From positions 1 through 5,030 of the forward strand of contig CAIPQY010000460.1 in assembly GCA_903867275.1 (NCBI GenBank): a DNA stretch of 5,030 nucleotides, written 5' to 3'. This DNA is from an uncultured bacterium. GTDB lineage: Bacteria; Planctomycetota; Phycisphaerae; Phycisphaerales; SM1A02. The position numbers and the translations under genes were made by a program. The notes under the pieces were generated by a model that was given only the letters and a program-made list of their open reading frames with translations, was not told the origin of the DNA and searched no databases. The first letter of the stretch is position 1, and every line of letters starts with the position of its first letter. This document shows, one piece after another, positions 1 through 5,030 of this stretch.

Positions 1-139
1 CGGCATCCACGGCACCACCGACCTGGATTCGATCGGCCAGCAGCGCAGCATGGGTTGCGTGCGCATGCGCCCGATGGATGTGGAAATGGTGTACGAGCTC
101 ATCACCGAGCCCAACTCCACCATCACGATCGCGCCCTGA
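1..139 (+). CDS. L,D-transpeptidase (YkuD domain), C-terminal end only
   Basis: Only the last 45 codons are in the window, read from base 2 and ending at TGA 137-139; the start lies upstream. The family forms 3-3 (or protein-linking) cross-links in peptidoglycan outside the cytoplasmic membrane, using a cysteine nucleophile. The fragment opens with G-I-H-G-T (bases 2-16), the usual YkuD block carrying the catalytic histidine (bases 8-10). After 12 residues comes S-M-G-C-V-R-M, with the nucleophile Cys at bases 56-58. The tail M-V-Y-E-L-I-T-E-P-N-S-T-I-T-I is the normal end of this domain. The odd point is Met where most members have the His of S-H-G-C. The histidine next to Gly-Thr and the cysteine are both kept, so the enzyme is probably active. 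From memory, S-x-G-C variants occur in planctomycete enzymes, but I cannot check this. Any N-terminal LysM or signal region is out of view. Confidence 0.9.
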   Translation, partial: GIHGTTDLDSIGQQRSMGCVRMRPMDVEMVYELITEPNSTITIAP

Positions 140-153
140 GCGCGTGGCGCGCT
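139..153. other. short perfect inverted repeat at the stop codon of the transpeptidase gene
   Basis: AGCGCG (139-144), loop TGG, then CGCGCT (148-153) could form a 6-bp GC-rich hairpin starting at the last base of the stop codon. No T-run follows (next bases AATCTGCG), so it does not look like a standard intrinsic terminator. It could be a weak attenuating or mRNA-stabilising hairpin between two co-transcribed genes, or chance in GC-rich DNA. The in-frame TAA that bounds the next gene upstream begins at 153. Confidence 0.25.
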
Positions 154-164
154 AATCTGCGCGC

Positions 165-245
165 ATGCGATCCGGGAACCGCGCAACGCCCCTCCTCGTC
201 CGTGTCGTCGCCGCGCTGCTCGCCGTGTCGGGCACTGCCCGCGCT
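165..245 (+). other. signal peptide of protein A
   Basis: Residues 1-27: basic n-region, hydrophobic stretch L-L-V-R-V-V-A-A-L-L-A-V, then S-G-T-A-R-A with Ala at -3 and -1. It is a Sec-type signal cleaved by signal peptidase I. There is no lipobox cysteine and no twin arginine. Confidence 0.8.
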
Positions 246-2606
246 GGCACACTGCGCCAGTTCCAGGTGCCGAAACCGGTGACAAGCGCCGACATCGAGA
301 AGGTGGTGAAGGACGCTGCGATTCCGCAGGGCGAACGCGCCGCCGTGGAAGCGGCCTTCGACGCCTACGTGGACGAGTGGCAGCGACTCCGCGACCGCAC
401 ACTGCGACCGCTTGGCGTGGACGTGGTGCAATTCGAGTCGACGTCGTGGGCCAGCATGGATGCGCTTCGTGGGCAGCAGGCAGGCAGCGAGCAGACGCCC
501 GAGCAGGTGCAGGCGGTAGCGGAAGCGTCCAGGCGTGACTTCGATGAAGCCCGGGCCGCGCGCGCCGAACTTCTCGTGCGCGCTCGGCAGGCGTATGAGC
601 GCGTGGGGCAACTGGATGCGCGACTCCTGGCAGCGCTGCGTGCGGGACCACGATCCGATCAGCAGACGCAAGTGATCGATGCGCTGGCGCAGGGGCGTGC
701 GCAGAAGCTCGCCGCGGCCCAGCTGCGTTCCGCCGATTCCCTCGACTCCGGTCGCATGCTGTCGCGCCTGCCTGCCGCACCGAAGGACCTCGACCCCGCG
801 GTCACGGCCGCATTCCGCGAACGCATGGCGCGCCTCGATCGGGATTCGCTGAAACTGTTGCAGCGCGTCGCGGAGTCTTCGCTCGCCGAAGGCGACAACA
901 CGCAGGCCACCGCCGAAGCCAGCGGCAAGCTGATCGATCTGCGCCTGAAGACCATCGATGACCTCGGTGCCCTGCTGACCGGCGAAGCGCGTAGCGCGTG
1001 GGTGGAGTCCGCACGCAACCGCATGCTGCGCAGCATGTATGCGGGTTTCCGCGTGCCACAGGCGGCGGTCGTGGAGGCAATCGGCGATCGCATGGACGCA
1101 CCCACACGCAAGCGCCTGGAACGCTGGAACTCGGAGCGCCGGGTGATTGAGGACGAATTGCTGCGCGACGTTGGCGACTGGAACATGCGACAGGAGCGCA
1201 TCGAGGCGCTGAGGCACCTCGACGCACAGACACTCTCCGAACTTGCCGAATCCACGCGAACGCCGACTCTGGCCGAAGAGGACTTTGTTCGCGAAGCGGA
1301 ATTGCGGGCAATGCGAGAGGCCCTCCCCAGCGTGGAGGACATGGGTGAGGATGACGAAACATTCGGTGGCATGCAGCGACGCATGAGCGCACGCATGGAG
1401 GCCATGAACGAATCCACGGACGGCGCCGCACCCGATGCCGTTCAGGCCGTGGCCGACCCTGCCGTGGCCGCCCTGCAGCAGCGTGGCCTGGAGCAGCCAC
1501 AGGTGGATCGCATCCGTGACGCGCTGGCCATCACCGCCGAGCAGCGCGCCACTTGGGACGCGCTTGCTGGCGACGTGCTTGAGGCAAGCAGGAAGCTGCA
1601 CAACGAAAAGGCCTTCAAGCCGTCGGCCATGTCTGCCACGCCAAATGAAGGTTTGGACACGCTGTTGCGCATGGGCGAGTACCGAGCCGAACAACAGACG
1701 CTGGAGGAACACTGGTTCGAATCGATCGTGGCGGCTTTCCCCGAGATGTCGCGCGACGCGCTGGCCGATCAACGCTCGCGCCGCGCGCTGCAGCGACTGC
1801 GCGAGCTCGGCGGCCTGGCACGCATGATGTCGATGATGACCGGCGATCGAGCCGGCGAAACCGATCTCGACGCGGCGATCGACAGGCTTCCCATGGACAT
1901 CCGAGCAAGGCTCGCGCCGCAGGTGATGGCATCTCGCGAGCGCCGCACGCACGATCAGCAGGCATCGATCGACGCCGCCGAGGCGCTTGTTCGCACCATG
2001 TCCAAAATCGGCGAGCGCATGAAGGCCGCGGGCATGAAACTGTATGAGCAGCCCAGCCCGGAAGACCTCCAAGCGCTCATGGATGCGCAGCAGGCGTTCG
2101 GCGCAGGCGCTCTGGAGCGGGCGAAGCGCGCGAAGGCCGCCGACCAGCAGGAGGTCGAGGCGATGGCGGCGACCCTTCCACCTCAGAGTGCCGCCGCACT
2201 GAAGCGCACGATCCGGGCGCAGCAATACCCCGAGGTGTACCGCGCCATGGATCGCACTGACCGCGCGATCGATCGCGTGATGTCGCTGCCCGATCTGTCG
2301 CCCGCGCAGCTGACCGCGCTGAGCACCGAGGCGGATGCCTTCCGCGTGCGCTCCGATGACATCGCCGAGCGCGCCATCGCGGCACTGACGCGGGCCGAAA
2401 CGTCCCAGGCGGCCCTTCTGACGAATGCGGGCAACCCTGAAGACGTCAACGCGATGATGGAGACGATGGCAGACGTGAAGCGCAACGGGCTTGCAAGTGC
2501 CGATCTTGACTACGACCGTTCGGAACTGGCGGCGCGCGCGCTTCGGCGCATGCGGGCGGCGCTTTCACCGGCGCAGGCGCAGGCCGCGGGGCTTGCAGAG
2601 CGCTGA
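165..2606 (+). CDS. large exported helical protein of unknown function, two-module (protein A)
   Basis: This 813-residue protein belongs to no family I recognise. The start at 165 is the first possible one after an in-frame TAA at 153-155, and it gives a clear signal peptide: residues 1-27, arginines at 2, 6 and 13, hydrophobic core about 10-22, cleavage after A-R-A (25-27). No Shine-Dalgarno sequence precedes it. The mature part is nearly all predicted helix, rich in Ala, Arg, Glu and Met, with no cysteine at all and no further membrane segment. It appears to hold two diverged copies of one module (residues about 43-335 and 446-741), joined by an acidic, Met-rich linker (about 387-445; E-D-M-G-E-D-D-E at 391-398). 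A 72-residue helical tail ends with L-S-P-A-Q at 800-804. The next gene is a paralog. The 25-base gap after the transpeptidase gene suggests co-transcription. A structural or scaffolding role in the envelope is inference only. No catalytic motif is visible. Confidence 0.9.
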   Translation: MRSGNRATPLLVRVVAALLAVSGTARAGTLRQFQVPKPVTSADIEKVVKDAAIPQGERAAVEAAFDAYVDEWQRLRDRTLRPLGVDVVQFESTSWASMDALRGQQAGSEQTPEQVQAVAEASRRDFDEARAARAELLVRARQAYERVGQLDARLLAALRAGPRSDQQTQVIDALAQGRAQKLAAAQLRSADSLDSGRMLSRLPAAPKDLDPAVTAAFRERMARLDRDSLKLLQRVAESSLAEGDNTQATAEASGKLIDLRLKTIDDLGALLTGEARSAWVESARNRMLRSMYAGFRVPQAAVVEAIGDRMDAPTRKRLERWNSERRVIEDELLRDVGDWNMRQERIEALRHLDAQTLSELAESTRTPTLAEEDFVREAELRAMREALPSVEDMGEDDETFGGMQRRMSARMEAMNESTDGAAPDAVQAVADPAVAALQQRGLEQPQVDRIRDALAITAEQRATWDALAGDVLEASRKLHNEKAFKPSAMSATPNEGLDTLLRMGEYRAEQQTLEEHWFESIVAAFPEMSRDALADQRSRRALQRLRELGGLARMMSMMTGDRAGETDLDAAIDRLPMDIRARLAPQVMASRERRTHDQQASIDAAEALVRTMSKIGERMKAAGMKLYEQPSPEDLQALMDAQQAFGAGALERAKRAKAADQQEVEAMAATLPPQSAAALKRTIRAQQYPEVYRAMDRTDRAIDRVMSLPDLSPAQLTALSTEADAFRVRSDDIAERAIAALTRAETSQAALLTNAGNPEDVNAMMETMADVKRNGLASADLDYDRSELAARALRRMRAALSPAQAQAAGLAER
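291..1169 (+). repeat. helical module copy 1 (first half of protein A)
   Basis: Residues about 43-335. Anchors: D-I-E-K-V-V near 43-48, then E-R-A-A-V-E-A-A-F-D-A-Y-V-D-E-W at 57-72 followed by L-R-D; a long Arg/Ala-rich helix at 126-159; then L-L-T-G-E-A-R at 270-276 and V-V-E-A-I-G-D-R-M-D-A-P at 302-313. Arg58 to the L-L-T turn is 213 residues, and Arg58 to M-D-A-P is 252, matching copies 2 and 4. The LSPxQ block is degenerate here (M-D-A-P-T). Divergence is strong, so this copy is recognised by order and spacing more than by identity. Confidence 0.55.
1500..2387 (+). repeat. helical module copy 2 (second half of protein A)
   Basis: Residues about 446-741, the best match to the second half of protein B. 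Anchors: I-T-A-E-Q-R-A-T-W at 456-464; E-E-H-W-F-E at 514-519; R-S-R-R-A-L-Q-R at 537-544; M-M-S at 554-556; L-P-P at 671-673; Y-P-E-V-Y-R at 688-693; A-I-D-R-V-M at 701-706; L-P-D-L-S-P-A-Q-L at 708-716. From Arg461 these lie at +57 (F518), +76, +93, +210 and +250, against +56, +75, +96, +210 and +250 in protein B. The paralogy is direct and easy to see. Confidence 0.8.
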
Positions 2607-2651
2607 CGTCTGGGGTGGTGTCGCATCCGCGCGTCGTGGCCGCGGTACAAC

Positions 2652-2741
2652 ATGGGCATGCAAACCCGCCGCCGCGCCCTCCGGTTCATGATCGCCTGCT
2701 CCGTGGCCTGCATGCTTGTGTGCGTGACGCACGCGCTCGCC
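2652..2741 (+). other. signal peptide of protein B, Sec with a Tat-like n-region
   Basis: Residues 1-30: T-R-R-R-A-L-R at 5-11 precedes a hydrophobic stretch and the cleavage motif A-L-A (28-30). The n-region fits a relaxed twin-arginine pattern (R-R-x-A-L), but the h-region is strongly hydrophobic with cysteines at 16, 20 and 24, so ordinary Sec export is at least as likely. None of these cysteines sits in a proper lipobox. Confidence 0.7.
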
Positions 2742-5030
2742 GGTGCCACGGGCCCCGTCGACATGCCCTCGCCGCTTCGCAGCAAGGATCTGCAGAAGTG
2801 GATCACCGATGTGAAGCCATCCGACACGCAGCGCGTGGCCATGGAGCGCGCCTTCGACGCGTGCGTGGATCAGTGGACCGTGCTTCGCGACCAGAGCGTG
2901 CGACCTGCGCAGACCAAGTTGGATGCGAAGGCGTTGGCCGCCAAGGTCGATGCCGCGTCGGATGACACCGCCGCCGAGGCCGCGTGGCGCACCACCGTGG
3001 CGCGCGCATTCGAGACCACCCGCGGCACCGAGCGCACCATGTTCGATGCCATGCGCGCGGCCGGTCTGAGCACCGAACAGACCGCCGCGCTGGACCGTGA
3101 CGCCGATGCGCGCACACGCACGCGCGCCTCCGCCGTGCTGGGCGGCGTGCGCGTGAACCTTCCGCGCGTGCCCGGCCTGAAGGGACTTCCGGCCGACACG
3201 CAGACCGCCATCGACCAGAAGACGCGCGCATGGGAAGTGTCCGCCACGCCGATGATCGATCGACTGGCCACCGTGAGCATGGATGACAAGGCCGCGGATC
3301 GCGCCGCCGACCTGAAGCGCAAGCTGCTTGCCAGCCAGCGCAGCGCCGTGCGCGATATCGCCACGCTGCTGCCCGCGCCGCAGGCTGCGCAGTACATGCA
3401 GACCTTCCGACGGCAGTCGCTGCCAGGTGGATTGGTGTGGGGTGGTTTCGGCGCACAATCGCCCATGTCCATGCGCGAAAAGCTGGATCCCACGCAGCAC
3501 AAGGCCGCGCTGGACAAGTTGGACGAATGGCAGAAGCAGCGCGAGACAATGGAGGAAGCGGCCATCGAGGCGATGCTTTCGGACAGCTTCACCGCCGAAA
3601 CCATGAAGCAGATGGAGTCGCAGTACGCCAAGCTGAACAGCGACAACGCCGCCGACATCGCCGCCACCGCCGGCATGCCCGAACTCAATGCCCCCGGCAA
3701 CAGCGTGACGATCAACATGTCGGATGTCGCTGAGGGCATCGACCTCAGCGAACTGGCCGGTTTCGAAGGCACCGCGAAGTTCTCGTCGATCACCAACAGC
3801 GACACGCCGGATGGCGTCGACATGTCTGGTGCGGTCGCTTCGCATACCATCGTGATGGTCAGCGGCGATGCCAGTGATGACGCCATGCAGAGTGCCATGG
3901 TGCAGACCACCACCGTCCGGGTGATCACCATCGGCGAAAGTAGCCCCATCGATGTGTCTGCACCCGCACCAACGGCAAACGCCGTTGCCGGCGCGGTGGC
4001 CGCCGTGGACGCCTCGGAACTTGCCAACAAAGTCGCGGGCGCGACAGCCGTGATGGGCACCAATGAAGGCATGCCCATGCCGGCCATGCTTGGTGGCCCT
4101 GGTGCCAAGCCGCTCAGCCGTCAGGACATCGAGACGCTGCGCACGCGCCTTGGCGTTCAGGAAGCGCAGCGCGCAGTGTGGGAAACCCTGGCCGCCGATC
4201 TGCTGCAGTCAAGCGCCGAGTGGATGAAGGCCGGCTCGGCAAACGACATGATGCCCAAGCCGGACCAGACCACCGATCAGTTCGTGGCGGCACTCGCCGC
4301 ACACCGTGCGGAACTGGCGCGTATCGAGGACACATGGTTCGACAACGTGAAGGCGGGAGTGCAGGGCGTGGATGCTGCGTCACTTGAAACCGCGCGTTCG
4401 CGTCGCGGGCTGCAGCGGGCGCTTGAGTCGATCCGTGGCGACGGCGCGCCCGGGATCATGATGTCGCGGTGGCTGCAGGTGGATCTGGACAAGGCGGCCG
4501 GTGCACTGTCACCCGCCGGTCAGGCAAACTGCGCATCGCCGCTGCAGGCGTGGCGTTCCCAGATGCTCGCCGAACTTGCCGCCGCGCAGTCTTACATCGG
4601 CGAGATGGTGAAGGCGCAGATGTCCATGTCGACCATCGAGACGTTGACGAACGACCAGGGCAACACCTACAGGAGTACGACCATGATCTGGAACGACAAG
4701 CAGGCCAAGGTGCTGGACCGTGCACGCGAATCGCTGCAGGCCGCATTGAAGCGCGTTGAGCAGACCCAGGCCGCAAGCATCGACACCGTGGCCGCCGCGC
4801 TGCCCGAATCCGACGCCAAGGCCTTCCGCCGCGCGATCCTGCAGCAGACGCACCCAGAGGCGTTCCGCAGCCAGGAGAAGGTGGACGCCGCCATCGCGCG
4901 CGTGCTGAACCTGCCCAATCTGTCGCCAGAGCAGCTGCAGGGCATCGGCACGCTGGCCGACACCTATCGCGATCGCAGCGACGCGCTGGTGAATCACTCC
5001 ATCCTGCAGGCCGATCGCAACGATACTGCC
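2652..5030 (+). CDS. large exported helical protein, paralog of protein A, 3' end missing (protein B)
   Basis: The frame is open from ATG 2652 through base 5030 (793 codons) with no stop; by comparison with A, some 60-70 residues lie beyond the window. I recognise no named family. The signal peptide spans residues 1-30 (R-R-R at 6-8, hydrophobic 12-26, cleavage after A-L-A 28-30). No Shine-Dalgarno is seen; ATG 2658 (Met3) is an alternative start. The mature protein follows A: module at about 46-309 (D-L-Q-K-W, then T-Q-R-V-A-M-E-R-A-F-D-A-C-V-D-Q-W at 59-75) and a second at about 492-785. Between them, about 337-485 is a Ser/Thr/Asp/Gly-rich non-helical segment absent from A. Cysteines in the mature part are only Cys71 and Cys627. 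The gene starts 45 bases after A's stop and in the same frame, so co-transcription is likely. Function is unknown; an extracytoplasmic structural or binding role is inference. Confidence 0.88.
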   Translation, partial: MGMQTRRRALRFMIACSVACMLVCVTHALAGATGPVDMPSPLRSKDLQKWITDVKPSDTQRVAMERAFDACVDQWTVLRDQSVRPAQTKLDAKALAAKVDAASDDTAAEAAWRTTVARAFETTRGTERTMFDAMRAAGLSTEQTAALDRDADARTRTRASAVLGGVRVNLPRVPGLKGLPADTQTAIDQKTRAWEVSATPMIDRLATVSMDDKAADRAADLKRKLLASQRSAVRDIATLLPAPQAAQYMQTFRRQSLPGGLVWGGFGAQSPMSMREKLDPTQHKAALDKLDEWQKQRETMEEAAIEAMLSDSFTAETMKQMESQYAKLNSDNAADIAATAGMPELNAPGNSVTINMSDVAEGIDLSELAGFEGTAKFSSITNSDTPDGVDMSGAVASHTIVMVSGDASDDAMQSAMVQTTTVRVITIGESSPIDVSAPAPTANAVAGAVAAVDASELANKVAGATAVMGTNEGMPMPAMLGGPGAKPLSRQDIETLRTRLGVQEAQRAVWETLAADLLQSSAEWMKAGSANDMMPKPDQTTDQFVAALAAHRAELARIEDTWFDNVKAGVQGVDAASLETARSRRGLQRALESIRGDGAPGIMMSRWLQVDLDKAAGALSPAGQANCASPLQAWRSQMLAELAAAQSYIGEMVKAQMSMSTIETLTNDQGNTYRSTTMIWNDKQAKVLDRARESLQAALKRVEQTQAASIDTVAAALPESDAKAFRRAILQQTHPEAFRSQEKVDAAIARVLNLPNLSPEQLQGIGTLADTYRDRSDALVNHSILQADRNDTA
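2787..3578 (+). repeat. helical module copy 3 (first half of protein B), shortened
   Basis: Residues about 46-309. The opening block (D46 to D80) aligns without gaps to residues 43-77 of protein A, sharing A-F-D-A-x-V-D-x-W-x-x-L-R-D. Later anchors: E-R-T-M-F-D at 127-132, L-S-T-E-Q at 139-143, A-R-T-R-T-R at 153-158, L-L-P at 239-241, and L-D-P-T-Q at 278-282. Arg61 to L-L-P is about 180 residues against 210-213 in the other copies, so roughly 30 residues are missing. A Gly-rich stretch (L-P-G-G-L-V-W-G-G-F-G, 257-267) replaces the usual Y-P-x-x-Y-R region. Confidence 0.6.
3660..4106 (+). other. non-helical Ser/Thr/Asp/Gly-rich insertion between the modules of protein B
   Basis: Residues about 337-485. 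The composition changes from Arg/Glu/Gln-rich helix to Gly, Ser, Thr, Asp, Ala and Pro, with almost no Arg or Lys. Short alternating stretches look like beta strands: N-S-V-T-I-N-M at 350-356, H-T-I-V-M-V-S at 398-404, and T-T-V-R-V-I-T-I at 420-427. An Ala/Pro-rich run follows (about 434-450), then a Met/Pro cluster M-P-M-P-A-M at 474-479. Protein A has only a shorter acidic linker here. It may be a small beta domain or an extended surface segment. I recognise no known fold. Confidence 0.6.
4125..5006 (+). repeat. helical module copy 4 (second half of protein B)
   Basis: Residues about 492-785. Anchors: D-I-E-T-L-R at 492-497, A-Q-R-A-V-W at 505-510, E-D-T-W-F-D at 559-564, R-S-R-R-G-L-Q-R at 582-589, M-M-S at 603-605, L-P at 717-718, H-P-E-A-F-R at 734-739, A-A-I-A-R-V-L at 746-752, and L-P-N-L-S-P-E-Q-L at 754-762. 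The order and spacing match copy 2 in protein A almost residue for residue, so this half is the more conserved one. Confidence 0.8.

Noticed and set aside
140..164. promoter for gene A in the 25-base gap
   Set aside because: No -35/-10-like pair fits in the gap or is visible just upstream. Read-through from the transpeptidase gene is simpler.
123..2225. 700-codon open frame on the minus strand opposite protein A
   Set aside because: It lies in exact codon register with A, where a minus-strand stop needs a TTA, CTA or TCA codon on the plus strand. A has none in this span because codons ending in A are rare here. The translation is Arg/His/Gly/Leu-rich with no recognisable domain, whereas the plus strand has a signal peptide and a paralog.
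2627..2645. CCGCG...CGCGG inverted repeat in the gap between A and B
   Set aside because: It is a 5-bp stem with a 9-base loop and no T-run. This is expected by chance in GC-rich DNA and not supportable as a terminator or operator.
2652..2741. possible lipoprotein signal in protein B (cysteines at residues 16, 20, 24)
   Set aside because: The residues at -3 to -1 before each Cys do not fit a lipobox, and a good A-L-A signal peptidase I site follows.
2565..4108. minus-strand open frames of about 410-430 codons opposite protein B
   Set aside because: They are shadows of the plus-strand frame, which is continuous to the window end and homologous to the preceding gene. Compositions are biased (His/Arg/Gly or Ser/Ala/Met) without domain signals.
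4456..4997. overlapping small open frames on both strands near the window end
   Set aside because: They lie inside the conserved second module of protein B, where the protein-level match to A fixes the true frame.

Overview
The window is about two-thirds G+C by eye. It holds three co-directional genes on the + strand with short spacers: the 3' end of an L,D-transpeptidase gene (1-139), a complete 813-codon gene (165-2606), and a second large gene (2652 to the window end) that is open through the last base. For convenience the two large proteins are called A (165-2606) and B (2652 onward). There are no RNA genes, mobile elements or CRISPR arrays, and no gene-free stretch longer than 45 bases.

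Both large genes encode exported proteins: each begins with a signal peptide ending in an AxA cleavage site. I do not recognise either as a named family. They are almost entirely Ala/Arg/Glu/Asp/Met-rich predicted helix, and they are paralogs of each other. Reading them by eye, each also looks like an internal duplication. The locus would then hold four diverged copies of one helical module of roughly 250-300 residues, two per protein. Anchor residues recur at nearly constant spacing in three of the four copies; the fourth (first half of B) is about 30 residues shorter. Protein B also carries a non-helical Ser/Thr/Asp/Gly-rich segment of about 150 residues between its halves, where A has a shorter acidic, Met-rich helical linker.

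The organism is probably a Gram-negative-type bacterium with a high-GC genome. A planctomycete, perhaps of the Phycisphaerae, is my tentative guess. It rests on the SMGC form of the L,D-transpeptidase active site, the lack of Shine-Dalgarno sequences before both large genes, and the very large secreted orphan proteins. None of this is decisive.

The layout (peptidoglycan cross-linking enzyme, then two exported helical proteins, with gaps of 25 and 45 bases) suggests one transcription unit acting in the cell envelope. The function of A and B is unknown. The most notable feature is the nested duplication (gene within gene, and gene beside gene) of a module that seems undescribed, with LSPxQ/LTxxQ-like helix starts that loosely recall periplasmic Spy/CpxP proteins.
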